Below, in pieces: positions 52,782 to 61,836 of a stretch of 64,000 nucleotides of DNA (the first letter of the stretch is position 1; every line of letters starts with the position of its first letter). Below the pieces are notes generated by a model. It saw nothing but the letters and a program-made list of their open reading frames with translations, ran no database searches and was not told where the DNA came from. The stretch spans positions 248,001 through 312,000 of the forward strand of contig NZ_WTKU01000001.1 in the NCBI RefSeq assembly GCF_011378715.1. The letters run 5' to 3'. The DNA comes from Psychromonas sp. SA13A (GTDB lineage Bacteria > Pseudomonadota > Gammaproteobacteria > Enterobacterales > Psychromonadaceae). Position numbers and translations under genes: made by a program.

Positions 52782-54062
52782 TTAACCAATGACAAAAGCC
52801 ATCGGGACAGTAATAATACTTGGAAATATTACAAATAAAGTTAACAGAATCATGTACGCACCAATAAAAGGTAACACCCCTTTTACCGCGGTAGACATGG
52901 GTACTTTAGCCACACCACACACCACGTTTAAAACGGTGCCAACAGGTGGAGTGATTAAACCTATAGAACAGTTAATAACAAACATCAAACCAAAATAAGT
53001 GACGTCAATACCCGCCATTTTAACAATCGGCATCAGTAATGGTACGAGGATCAAAATCGTCGGACTAAGGTCCATTACCATACCCACACACAATACCAAT
53101 AACATGATCACAGCCATCAATAAGCGAGGGCTATCAACCAGTGGACCTAACATGCCAGCAAGTTGTTGTGGTAATTGCGCAACAGTAATCAACCAAGCCG
53201 CAACCATTGCACATCCCACCAAGAACATAACCATGGCAGTTGAACGCCCCGCAGTTAATAAGATGTTATAAAAATCTCTTAAGGATATTTCACGGTAGAT
53301 GACACTTGATACAAAAATGGCGTAAACAGCAGCAACCACAGCCGCTTCTGTTGGTGTAAAAATACCAAAACGTATACCGCCAATAATAATGAATGGTAAG
53401 AACAACGCCCAAATACCATCTTTTAGTGCTGCACGTCTCTCTGCTTTTGATGCTTTCTCTTTGACTTCTAAATCTTCTTTTCTAACTAATAAGCTCCATA
53501 CAAACATGAGCGTTAAGCCCATTAACAAACCAGGTACGATACCGCCTAAGAAAAGGTTTTTAATAGAAATACCGCCTGCAACACCCACTAAAATCAGTGG
53601 TAGTGAAGGGGGAATAACAGGGGCGATAATGCCACCGGAAGCGAGCAAGCCCATTGATGAACCTTCAGGGTATTTAGCTGCTTTCATCATAGGATATAAA
53701 ATACTAACCAATGCCGCCGCATCTGCTACTGCTGAGCCAGATAAACCCGCCAGTAATACCGAAGTTAAGATTGCTACGTAACCTAAGCCACCTTTACGAT
53801 GCCCAACATAGGTGGTTGCTAATCTCACAATTCTTTTAGACAGACCACCTGCAGACATCACCTCACCAGCGACTAAAAAGAATGGAATAGCTAATAATGT
53901 GAAACTATCTACGCCATTAATAAGGCCTTGAGCAAGAATATCCGCACTGAATAGATCTAAATGGAACATCAGTGCTATTGATGACAATAGCAATGCAAAT
54001 GCAACCGGAAGACCTAACAGAATTGAGATAATCAATACCGATAAAAATATTGCTAAAACCAT
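52782..54062 (-). CDS. yiaN: TRAP transporter large membrane subunit (YiaN type)
   Basis: A 426-residue DctM permease with about 12 helices. Motifs include GVDSFTLLAIPFFLVAGEVM, LLAGLSGSAVADAAALVSIL, IPPSLPLILVGVAGGISI and GLITPPVGTVLNV. It forms the channel with YiaM and receives substrate from YiaO. Order M-N-O matches E. coli. Confidence 0.92.
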   Translation of the reverse strand: MVLAIFLSVLIISILLGLPVAFALLLSSIALMFHLDLFSADILAQGLINGVDSFTLLAIPFFLVAGEVMSAGGLSKRIVRLATTYVGHRKGGLGYVAILTSVLLAGLSGSAVADAAALVSILYPMMKAAKYPEGSSMGLLASGGIIAPVIPPSLPLILVGVAGGISIKNLFLGGIVPGLLMGLTLMFVWSLLVRKEDLEVKEKASKAERRAALKDGIWALFLPFIIIGGIRFGIFTPTEAAVVAAVYAIFVSSVIYREISLRDFYNILLTAGRSTAMVMFLVGCAMVAAWLITVAQLPQQLAGMLGPLVDSPRLLMAVIMLLVLCVGMVMDLSPTILILVPLLMPIVKMAGIDVTYFGLMFVINCSIGLITPPVGTVLNVVCGVAKVPMSTAVKGVLPFIGAYMILLTLFVIFPSIITVPMAFVIG

Positions 54063-54065
54063 TAT

Positions 54066-54551
54066 TTATTCTCCATTCTCTTTATGATCGAGCAACCAAT
54101 CTGGATTAATAATCCGTACCAAAGCAATCACTCCCATCAGCCCGCCAGAAATAACACCCGCGAGATAAAATAGTGCAGATGGTAGCCCCGTCAGTTGAGA
54201 AATATCTCCCCAATTAGCCATCATTTGATTGAATGAACCTAGGTATAACATGCTAACTGACACTAAAATGACAGCCCAACATAGGCGTCTTAATATGGGC
54301 ACGAACTTGGGAAACAATTTCTCGGAAAATTCACTCACAGCAAGGTGCTCACCGCGGCGCAGCACAACGACTGCACCTAACATGACAACCCAAACAAGGC
54401 CTAGACGAGAAAGTTCCACGGAAGGACGTAGACCTGAGGAAAATCCATAACGTAAAACAACATTAGTAAAGACAAGCACAATCATAAAAGACAAAACGGC
54501 TGCCATTAAAATATCGATACAGTTCCAGATCCACTTAAATACACTTCGCAT
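54066..54551 (-). CDS. yiaM: TRAP transporter small membrane subunit (YiaM type)
   Basis: A 161-residue DctQ protein with four helices and the family segment NVVLRYGFSSGLRPSVELSR. It ends 3 bp before the large-subunit gene and starts 25 bp after yiaK. Confidence 0.9.
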   Translation of the reverse strand: MRSVFKWIWNCIDILMAAVLSFMIVLVFTNVVLRYGFSSGLRPSVELSRLGLVWVVMLGAVVVLRRGEHLAVSEFSEKLFPKFVPILRRLCWAVILVSVSMLYLGSFNQMMANWGDISQLTGLPSALFYLAGVISGGLMGVIALVRIINPDWLLDHKENGE

Positions 54552-54576
54552 AAAGTTCTCCTAATCTAGCGCTCAA

Positions 54577-55578
54577 TTACAAGGCTGTGATTTGATTCCA
54601 AATCTCATCGTGAATCTCGATGCCACCGGCTTTTTCATGCTTATCGATGAAGTTCTGCATTTCTGAACCAGCAATCATTACAGATCCTGTTTCAGCAGGC
54701 TCAGACGCTAATACATAATCACGAATACGTTTCATCTCACGAGCAAATTGGTCTTTTTCCATAGTTCTGCTCAAATCAATCGCAATCAAGAATTGAGATA
54801 CGCCAAATTCGCCGCCCATATCTTCAGTAAGAGCAGGAACAGAGTTACCACCAGTGATTGCCGTTAACATCATGTCTAATACGATAGACATCGACGAACC
54901 TTTCCAAAATCCCATTGGTAATAAACGTTTGTTTTCCCATAAGATATGCGGGTCAGTCGTTAACTCACCATTATCATCAAAACCACCAACAACAGGTAAT
55001 TGCTTATCAGCTAATACATAGTTTTGTAATTGACCGTAAGAGAATTGGCTCATTGAGCAATCAACAACTACAGGTGGATCGCCGGCAATTGCCATAATAA
55101 GCGGGTTAGAACCAACACGATGATCTTTACCACCCCAAGCAGGCATAACAGCGATAGAGTTAGTTGATGCGATACCAGCAAACCCTTGTCTCGCCATTTT
55201 TAATACATAAGCACCACCACGCATCCAATGGTTAGAATTACGCATACCAACCATGCCAATACCATGTTCGCGTGCTAATTCCATTGCTCGTTCAGAACAA
55301 ATCAAACCATTCAAAACACCCGGTCCAAAATTACAATCCCATTGCTCAAGCGCGCCCATACTGTTAACACATTTAGGCACTTCATTAAGTTTGATTTGGC
55401 CTTTATCTACTTGATCAATAAAAACAGGAAAGCGATTAATACCATGAGAATAAGTTCCTTCGTTAGCCATCTCTACGAAACCAGCGGCTAGTTTTGTAGC
55501 CATTTCGCCATCCATATCTCTCGCTAATAAAATGCGTTCGTATTCTTCTTGTAATCTTTTAATTGCTACTAATGCCAT
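54577..55578 (-). CDS. yiaK: 2,3-diketo-L-gulonate reductase
   Basis: A 333-residue type-2 malate/lactate dehydrogenase-family enzyme. The catalytic His is in TYSHGINRFPVFID, with MRNSNHWMRGGAYV and WKGSSMSIVLDMM further along, as in YiaK. It reduces 2,3-diketo-L-gulonate to 3-keto-L-gulonate with NADH. It is the first gene of the operon, 18 bp from the palindromic operator, and keeps the E. coli order yiaK-M-N-O. Confidence 0.92.
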   Translation of the reverse strand: MALVAIKRLQEEYERILLARDMDGEMATKLAAGFVEMANEGTYSHGINRFPVFIDQVDKGQIKLNEVPKCVNSMGALEQWDCNFGPGVLNGLICSERAMELAREHGIGMVGMRNSNHWMRGGAYVLKMARQGFAGIASTNSIAVMPAWGGKDHRVGSNPLIMAIAGDPPVVVDCSMSQFSYGQLQNYVLADKQLPVVGGFDDNGELTTDPHILWENKRLLPMGFWKGSSMSIVLDMMLTAITGGNSVPALTEDMGGEFGVSQFLIAIDLSRTMEKDQFAREMKRIRDYVLASEPAETGSVMIAGSEMQNFIDKHEKAGGIEIHDEIWNQITAL

Positions 55579-55596
55579 CTTGACCTCCAGTTATGA

Positions 55597-55613
55597 ATTC
55601 CACAATACGGAAT
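55597..55613. promoter_or_regulatory. 17-bp palindromic operator upstream of yiaK
   Basis: ATTCCACAATACGGAAT has perfect 6-bp outer arms (with flanking A and T, AATTCC/GGAATT). It matches 15 of 17 bases of the site at 43829-43845. A half-site ATTCCAT lies at 55628-55634. Because it sits only 18 bp before the ATG, a bound repressor would block initiation or elongation. Confidence 0.7.
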
Positions 55614-56152
55614 TAATACTAACCAAGATTCCATTTTATTCACTATTTTAAGGCTTGTTTTTAGACACAAAGCACACAAAAATTTATAAATAATTGTTTT
55701 AAAAGGATTTAAAATAAATTTGAAGGAGATCGTATAAATAGAGATTAAAAGAGATGGTTTTATAAAAATTTGAAATGAATCACTTTTTTATTGCTGGAAA
55801 TAGAGTTTCACCTGTCATTACATAGTGAGATAGTGAGATAGTGATACAAAAAATATAGGGAAAGCGTGAGGATGAAAAACAAGGAGTAGTTATTGTGGAT
55901 AAGAGAAAGCCGGGCAATGCTGCAATGATTTTTGTTGCAGCCATTGATGCCACAGAAGATATTAGTGACCCAATAATGGGCTTTATTATACCTACCCCGT
56001 TAGTTTAATAATCGAATATTATGTAGGGAAAAGGAGCTAGTTTAAGGCAAAAGTTACCGTAAATGGTTACTCCCTTTACAAAACTTTTAACGCAAAAATA
56101 GTTTCTTTTAGCCAGTAAGATTGATCAGTTACTTAGCGGAGTCGGTATTAGC
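55614..56152. other. Intergenic region upstream of yiaK
   Basis: AT-rich DNA with an 8-bp tandem repeat (AGTGAGAT twice and partly a third time, 55824-55845) and one short frame with a ribosome site (55895-56008). The yiaK promoter should lie in its left part. Otherwise nothing recognisable is seen. Confidence 0.4.
55895..56008 (+). CDS. Possible short coding remnant or small protein of 37 residues
   Basis: A GTG start preceded by AAGGAG opens VDKRKPGNAAMIFVAAIDAT and continues EDISDPIMGFIIPTPLV to a stop. The C-terminal half looks like part of a membrane or periplasmic protein rather than random sequence, but I do not recognise it. It could be a real small protein or the end of a decayed gene. 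Confidence 0.3.
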   Translation: MDKRKPGNAAMIFVAAIDATEDISDPIMGFIIPTPLV

Positions 56153-57067
56153 TTAAGCAGCTTCGATACTATCTCTCCACTCAGCCAGCACTTGAATATG
56201 ATCAGGTCTGATACCACAACATCCGCCGATAATATTGGCTCCTAGCTCATACCATTTTTTAGCAAATTCGAGATAGGCTTCAGGGGATAACTCACGGTAA
56301 GCTTGCACACCTTCATTGGCTTTATAATCGCTAGCGATCGGTGTAAAGCTATTAGCAAACACACCGATGTTGGCCTGTATGTTATGCACAGATAAAGCTT
56401 GGTTAGTATCTGCTATTGCCTGCTCTATTACCTCTGGAATAGAACAGTTAAAGAAAATACCGTCAATATTTTCATTAAAACTGCCATTAAGGATAATGTT
56501 AATCGCTTCTGTAACAGACTCGCCAGATCTTAATCTAGCAACTTGTTCAACTTCATCGCTTAATGTGAATGCATAGTGGCAAGGTTTTGTTGAATGCTTA
56601 AGTACATTTGACATAACCTGTGCTTCTTCAATACTTGAGATGGTTTCAGCCAACCAGATATCTACATGTTCATCTTGTGCGTTAAATAAAGTGCTTAAAA
56701 TATCAAAGGCACCTTCGCTTTCAAATAAATCTGGACGGTAAGATCCAAAAGCAGGCGGTAAAGATCCAGCTACTAAAACCTCATGTTTAGCGCCTTTTGC
56801 AACGTCATTAGCAATCACTGCAGCTTGTGTTGCTAATGCACTACCTTGTTGTTGATACAATGTTTCACCGAGATGAAAAGGCACACAGGCATAGCTATTA
56901 ACCGTAATAATTTCAGCACCTGCATCAATGTACCCTTGGTGTGCTTGCGTTACATAATGTGGGGCTTCTAGCAGTGCTTGTGCACTCCACAATGGTTGCG
57001 AGAACGGTGCGCCAATACGCTTAAGTTCGCGTCCCATGCCACCATCTAATATAGTTAATTTTTTCAT
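56153..57067 (-). CDS. Homocysteine S-methyltransferase family protein (MmuM type)
   Basis: A 304-residue Zn-dependent methyltransferase barrel. Zinc Cys ligands are in FFNCSIP and in GGCCGIRP; the N-terminus LDGGMGRELKRIG is characteristic. MmuM moves methyl from S-methylmethionine to homocysteine, giving methionine. No S-methylmethionine permease is adjacent. It appears to be a single gene between the yia operon and puuD and shows no link to either pathway. Confidence 0.87.
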   Translation of the reverse strand: MKKLTILDGGMGRELKRIGAPFSQPLWSAQALLEAPHYVTQAHQGYIDAGAEIITVNSYACVPFHLGETLYQQQGSALATQAAVIANDVAKGAKHEVLVAGSLPPAFGSYRPDLFESEGAFDILSTLFNAQDEHVDIWLAETISSIEEAQVMSNVLKHSTKPCHYAFTLSDEVEQVARLRSGESVTEAINIILNGSFNENIDGIFFNCSIPEVIEQAIADTNQALSVHNIQANIGVFANSFTPIASDYKANEGVQAYRELSPEAYLEFAKKWYELGANIIGGCCGIRPDHIQVLAEWRDSIEAA

Positions 57068-57304
57068 TAATGGACTTCTATACGTCTAAAAGATATGTCC
57101 TTATTTAAACATATTTAGACAAAAATCATAATGAAACTTACGCTGGATGAAGATGAGAAAAATTCAATGTAGCGGGATAGGTTAAAAGCACTCAAGATAA
57201 GTGCTTTATTTCATACGTTATTCAAGATTTTATTCAGTACGTTTATAACCAACACATTCATAAATAGAAGCAGGACTAGCCGATGATCAGCCAGCGTGAT
57301 CGAG

Positions 57305-57330
57305 GAGCCCTAACATATTAAACAGGGCTC
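57305..57330 (-). terminator. Hairpin shortly after puuD
   Basis: GAGCCCT (57305-57311) pairs with AGGGCTC (57324-57330), 22 bp beyond the puuD stop. There is no T-run on the minus strand, so it may be an mRNA-end stabiliser rather than a full terminator. A second stem (AAAGCACT/AGTGCTTT, 57185-57207) followed on the minus strand by TTTT may complete termination. Confidence 0.45.
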
Positions 57331-57351
57331 ATCTTGAACGTTAAATTTTAA

Positions 57352-58581
57352 TCACTGCTTGGCTTTCTTCAGGCGATAGTTTTCAATCCATCTACCCAAA
57401 GTTTCACGTTCCTCTGCTGTGATCTTCGTTAAATTAGCTAAAGGCATGTCTTGGTTTAACACCGCTCGCGAATAGATCTTGTCATGTTGGATTTCCACAG
57501 CTTGCATTGAATCAAGCGTAAACCCTAACGGCGCGCTAGCAAACATCGTTGAAGTCGGTGTTGCACTGTGACACTCAGTACAATGCTTTTCTATAATAGA
57601 CCAAGCTTGCGCATCTGAAACTTGCGCTATATCGGTTGCTTCTGCTCCCGTTGCAACAACTCTCGGCGCAAAACTATCCCAAGGTGCAATCGCCAACATC
57701 AATACAAAAAATGCAGCAATACCACTGATTAATACGGAAGGTTTATTAATATGGCGATGCTTAAGATTAAAATAATGTCTGATCCACATACCAATCACGA
57801 TAAAGGCGATTAACACTAACCAACCATACTGATGCGTATAAGTATGTGAAAAATGATTACTTAGCATAATGAAAATAATCGGCAGAGTTGCGTAGTTATT
57901 ATGAATTGAACACAACTTTGCTTTTAAACCTACAGCCGGATCAGGAATGCGCCCTGCTTCTACTTCTTTAACTAGATAACGCTGACCAGGCATGATGATA
58001 TGATAAACATTACCCGCCATACAGGTACCAATTAATGCACCGATATGAATATAAACTGCTTTATCAGCAAACAATTGGTCAAAACCCCAAGCCCATACTG
58101 CTAACAGCAGCACCATAGCTACCGCAAATAACAAACCGTTTTTAACCAAAGGCGAATTACATAATAGGCGATAAATAATATAACCTACCGCGATACTACC
58201 CAGTGATGTTGCAATCGCCGCCAGTTTACTTAATTCACTTTTACTACCATCTAATAGGTTTACATCCGCGCCAACGTAATACAGCAAACTAAATAACAAA
58301 CCACCGGTGATCCAAGTTGTATAAGCTTCCCATTTAAACCAATGTAAAGTGGTTGGCATGTGCTCTGGCCCATTTTTATATTTAGCCACTTCGTAAAAAC
58401 CACCGCCATGAATAGCCCACAGGTCTCCACTGATGCCTTTATCTGCTTTTACTTTTGGGGGCGTTTCTAAGCTGTTATCTAACCAAGCAAAATAGAAAGA
58501 AGCCCCAATCCATGCGATGCCTGCAATTACATGGAAATAACGCAATACTAAATGCGCGACCTCAATTAAGTAATTTTCCAT
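57352..58581 (-). CDS. puuD: Membrane urate oxidase (urate hydroxylase) with C-terminal cytochrome c domain
   Basis: A 409-residue protein with about eight membrane helices in residues 1-310 (DUF989) and a C-terminal haem-c domain with Cys334-Thr-Glu-Cys337-His338. PuuD oxidises urate to 5-hydroxyisourate and passes electrons to the respiratory chain instead of O2. It is unrelated to cofactor-free uricase. The neighbouring UraH and UraD process the product. It is the last of the three urate genes on this strand, after a 286-bp gap that contains a palindromic repeat element. Confidence 0.93.
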   Translation of the reverse strand: MENYLIEVAHLVLRYFHVIAGIAWIGASFYFAWLDNSLETPPKVKADKGISGDLWAIHGGGFYEVAKYKNGPEHMPTTLHWFKWEAYTTWITGGLLFSLLYYVGADVNLLDGSKSELSKLAAIATSLGSIAVGYIIYRLLCNSPLVKNGLLFAVAMVLLLAVWAWGFDQLFADKAVYIHIGALIGTCMAGNVYHIIMPGQRYLVKEVEAGRIPDPAVGLKAKLCSIHNNYATLPIIFIMLSNHFSHTYTHQYGWLVLIAFIVIGMWIRHYFNLKHRHINKPSVLISGIAAFFVLMLAIAPWDSFAPRVVATGAEATDIAQVSDAQAWSIIEKHCTECHSATPTSTMFASAPLGFTLDSMQAVEIQHDKIYSRAVLNQDMPLANLTKITAEERETLGRWIENYRLKKAKQ

Positions 58582-58614
58582 AATTTATATCGTCCTTTTT
58601 ATTCTTATTTTTAG

Positions 58615-58787
58615 GTAACTACTCAGGCCGTCGCTATTTAAGCCTATTTCTTCGTTGAAAAATGCTCATTTAAACGACTAAACTGCGCTTTTTCGCCTTG
58701 AACTAAGCATAAATAGCTTAGCCCTGAGCATTTACGTTTTTATTTTGGTAAAAAAGCACTCAGTTTTAATGGGTGCTGAGTAGTTAC
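58615..58787. repeat. Palindromic MITE/ERIC-like element between uraH and puuD
   Basis: GTAACTACTCAG (58615-58626) and its exact complement (58776-58787) bound a 173-bp element. Nested complementary segments lie inside: AAATGCTCA (58660-58668) with TGAGCATTT (58725-58733), and CTAAGC with GCTTAG. The whole folds toward a centre near GCGCTTTTTCGC. There is no transposase. This layout is that of a non-autonomous palindromic repeat such as ERIC. Confidence 0.65.
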
Positions 58788-58867
58788 ATTTTTAGTGGCT
58801 ATTTTTTTAGTAACGGTTTTTTAGAGTCTATAGAGCTGTTTTTTACGGTCTATAAAATAGATACTTA

Positions 58868-59233
58868 CTAGCTACCACGGTATGTGGAATAACTATAAGG
58901 GGAGAGCAAGAGAGGCACATGATGGTGCTTACTGTCCTGCACTTTAAAACAGATTTCAGCGCTAGGATAAAAGGCATCAATACCTTGCTTCTGCCAATAA
59001 GCATCCAGCTCAAATACGATTTTATAGGTCGAAAAAAGATCCTCTGGCTGTTTATCTTGATACCAGCTGTTATCCAACCAATCGTCAATGCGTCCATCTT
59101 CATTAGTCACAGCAGCAGACAATAACTGCCAAGTTTGCTCATTTAAAACAAAAAGCTGAATGGCTATATCCGCTGCCGGTTTACCCAGTGCAGTATTAAG
59201 TATGTGTGTGGTTATTGGGTTTTTATTGATCAT
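58868..59233 (-). CDS. uraH: 5-hydroxyisourate hydrolase (transthyretin-related)
   Basis: A 121-residue transthyretin-like protein. The active-site His is in ITTHILNTALGKPA near the start, Arg is expected in NEDGRIDDW, and the C-terminal YRGS signature (118-121) is intact. It hydrolyses 5-hydroxyisourate to OHCU. It overlaps uraD by 4 bp, so translation is coupled. There is no signal peptide. Confidence 0.95.
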   Translation of the reverse strand: MINKNPITTHILNTALGKPAADIAIQLFVLNEQTWQLLSAAVTNEDGRIDDWLDNSWYQDKQPEDLFSTYKIVFELDAYWQKQGIDAFYPSAEICFKVQDSKHHHVPLLLSPYSYSTYRGS

Positions 59234-59727
59234 AATTGTTCCAACCTAATTTGCGTTATTTTGGCCTGTTCTTGACTGGCTATTGTGAGTTCAGTTTGAC
59301 GATCGTTACCGATCCTTGATTGAATAATCGCTAACATTTGTTGTGCACTTTTCCCCGATGCACAAACAATAAAAATAAAACCAAACTTGGCTAAGTAAGC
59401 TTTATTTAAGTCCAGCATCTCCTCAAGCAGTGTTTGTTCTGCCACTGACATACCTGACTGCTCATGACTTGCACTGCCAGAAGTGCTGGCATATTTTTCA
59501 TGTAGAGTCGCTAAATTACCTATTTGCGGATGTCCGGTAAAAGCAGTTAGATAATCCTGCTCAGATAATTGCAGAAATATGCGTTGTGATGCCGCTAATA
59601 ATGCACTCATATCTTTGAATGGACGCTCTGCAACCATGCTATTAATCCAGTTTGGCGCGCAACAGCAGTGCTCAAAAAGATCATAAGCTTGCTCTGCACT
59701 GGCATTATTTATTTTATCCAAACTCAT
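59230..59727 (-). CDS. uraD: OHCU decarboxylase
   Basis: A 165-residue all-helical decarboxylase. The catalytic His66 lies in TAFTGHPQIG. It turns 2-oxo-4-hydroxy-4-carboxy-5-ureidoimidazoline into (S)-allantoin, the substrate of PuuE encoded about 43 kb away. It is the first gene of the minus-strand unit uraD-uraH-puuD. Confidence 0.93.
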   Translation of the reverse strand: MSLDKINNASAEQAYDLFEHCCCAPNWINSMVAERPFKDMSALLAASQRIFLQLSEQDYLTAFTGHPQIGNLATLHEKYASTSGSASHEQSGMSVAEQTLLEEMLDLNKAYLAKFGFIFIVCASGKSAQQMLAIIQSRIGNDRQTELTIASQEQAKITQIRLEQL

Positions 59728-60255
59728 CTAACTTCCTTTTTCATCTCGGTAAGATTGACAATAAACCTCATTATATAAAAACACTATTCTGCTGTTCGCT
59801 AAACGCTGTTGATGATCTGTTACAGCAACAAATAGTAATACTCATTAACTACAAATCGTTAATCGATTACTGTTTTAATCGAAGCCCTGTAATGGTGCAA
59901 AAGAGAAAATAATGTCCACTCTTGGTGCTTATAAAATTATTTTAAGACCTGACTTGCTAGGTTTAAAAAACCATTAAAAATGCATTTAAAAACATAAAAT
60001 CATTTATTTATTAGTGCCTTAAGCTATTTATAAAATATCACTTACGGGCATTCAGCCAATGGATTTTTAATAACTGGTAAGGTTATTGCTAATATCATAC
60101 CAACTTTGACCAATTGGACAGGTTACAGTGTAAACCAGTATTAATAAGGCTATTTCGATGGGCATTCTGATGGTTATAGAACAACCAAAATACTCCTTTA
60201 TTAAAAGCTGTTTTTAAAAGACACAGTAATCATTGTAATTAAAAGGGATTTATTA
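59728..60255. other. Divergent intergenic region between uraD and the purine ABC operon
   Basis: This 528-bp region must hold both promoters. No sigma-54 element, purine riboswitch or convincing operator was seen, and no gene is supported. It contains a small palindrome CCAATTGG near 60110 and otherwise AT-rich sequence. Confidence 0.35.
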
Positions 60256-61836
60256 ATGAGCAATGTTAAACGTTTGGCAATGCAGGGGATAACCAAAGAA
60301 TATCCAGGCTGTAAAGCCAACGATCAAGTCTTTCTAGATATAGAGCATGGTGAAATTCATGCCCTATTGGGAGAGAATGGCGCCGGAAAAAGCACCTTAA
60401 TGAAAATGTTATACGGCGTAGTCAAACCCGATGCTGGCAGCATTATTTGGAATGGCTCACCTGTATCGATAGATCAACCTGCGATTGCACGTGGTTTAGG
60501 TATTGGTATGGTTTTTCAACATTTTTCATTATTTGAAACCTTAACAGTGACTGAAAATATAGCACTCGTACTAGGTGATCAAGCAGGCCACCTGAAGACA
60601 TTAGCGCATCGTATCAAAGCAACGTCTGAGCGCTATGGTATGCCCTTAGATCCCGAGCGTCGTATTTCTAGTTTATCCACAGGTGAACGCCAACGTGTTG
60701 AAATCGTGCGTTGTTTATTATTAGATTTACAGCTACTCATTTTAGATGAACCCACCTCGGTATTAACCCCTCAGGAAGTACAGGACCTATTTAAAACCTT
60801 AAAAAAACTCACTAAAGAAGGCTGCTCAGTACTGTTTATCAGCCATAAGTTACATGAGGTCACTGAGCTATGTGACAGCGCAACCATCCTTAGAGCAGGT
60901 AAAGTAACTGGTCATTGCATCCCTAAGAATGAAACCTCCGAGTCCATCGCACGTATGATGGTAGGCGACGATATAGCGATCAGTAATGAATGTAAACGCG
61001 CTCTAGGCGGTGATGTTTTTGCCAGTATTGAAGGCTTGTCTACACAGTCAATCGGGCAATTTGATATTGCACTTAAAAATATTAATTTACAGGTTAAACA
61101 AGGCGAAATTGTAGGTATTGCAGGAATAGCTGGCAATGGACAAGAAGAGTTATTAAAAGCGTTATCCGGTGAAGAGATCCACCGTAATTCACAAGCAATA
61201 AAGTTTGCAGGTCAATTTGTTGATCAACTCAGCCCATTAAAACGTCGTCGTTTAGGGTTAGCTTTTGTGCCAGAGGACCGCTTAGGCCGAGGTGCTGTTC
61301 CTGATTTAGACTTATGCGATAACGCACTACTGACCAGCTTTGATTCAGGCTTAGTGCAAAATGGCTTCTTAAAAAAATCTAAAATTGTGCAGTTAGCAGA
61401 CAAAATAATTAAACAATATAAAGTAAAAACACCGGGTAATCACACTAGTGCCGCAAGCTTATCTGGCGGCAACCTACAAAAATTCATTGTTGGGCGAGAA
61501 ATAGATCAAGAGCCAAAATTTTTATTAATGTCGCACCCAACTTGGGGAGTTGATATTGGAGCCCAAGTCGCTATTCACGATGCAATTTTACAGTTAAGAG
61601 ACCGTGGCTGCGCAATTTTAATTATTTCCGAAGATTTAGACGAGTTATATAAAATCAGTGACCGCTTAGGTGCTATCTGTGACGGTAGCGTATCAGACTT
61701 TTTAGTACCGGAAGTATTACCGTTAGTTAAGTTAGGACAATGGATGGCCGGTGATTTTGGACCAAGTACAGAGCCAAAGACAGCAACAACCGCTGCGACA
61801 AAAACAGTGGAAATAGGAGCAACAAGTCATGATTAA
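60256..61836 (+). CDS. Nucleoside/purine-type ABC transporter ATP-binding protein (two domains, YufO type)
   Basis: A 526-residue tandem ATPase. First domain: Walker A GENGAGKS (39-46), Q-loop MVFQHFSLFETLTV, signature LSTGERQRVEIVR, Walker B LLILDEPTSV. Second domain: GIAGNGQEELLKAL, VPEDRLGRGAVPDLDLCDN, signature LSGGNLQKFIVGRE. The LGRGAVPDLDLCDN and SHPTWGVDIGAQ stretches are typical of the BMP-lipoprotein-dependent nucleoside/guanosine family. Its position beside urate oxidation genes suggests purine or nucleoside uptake. No BMP-type binding protein is in the window; it may follow beyond the right edge. Confidence 0.88.
   Translation: MSNVKRLAMQGITKEYPGCKANDQVFLDIEHGEIHALLGENGAGKSTLMKMLYGVVKPDAGSIIWNGSPVSIDQPAIARGLGIGMVFQHFSLFETLTVTENIALVLGDQAGHLKTLAHRIKATSERYGMPLDPERRISSLSTGERQRVEIVRCLLLDLQLLILDEPTSVLTPQEVQDLFKTLKKLTKEGCSVLFISHKLHEVTELCDSATILRAGKVTGHCIPKNETSESIARMMVGDDIAISNECKRALGGDVFASIEGLSTQSIGQFDIALKNINLQVKQGEIVGIAGIAGNGQEELLKALSGEEIHRNSQAIKFAGQFVDQLSPLKRRRLGLAFVPEDRLGRGAVPDLDLCDNALLTSFDSGLVQNGFLKKSKIVQLADKIIKQYKVKTPGNHTSAASLSGGNLQKFIVGREIDQEPKFLLMSHPTWGVDIGAQVAIHDAILQLRDRGCAILIISEDLDELYKISDRLGAICDGSVSDFLVPEVLPLVKLGQWMAGDFGPSTEPKTATTAATKTVEIGATSHD

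Noticed and set aside
59728-60255. Purine riboswitch upstream of the nucleoside/purine ABC operon
   Set aside because: The conserved loop and junction sequences of purine riboswitches were not found in the leader.
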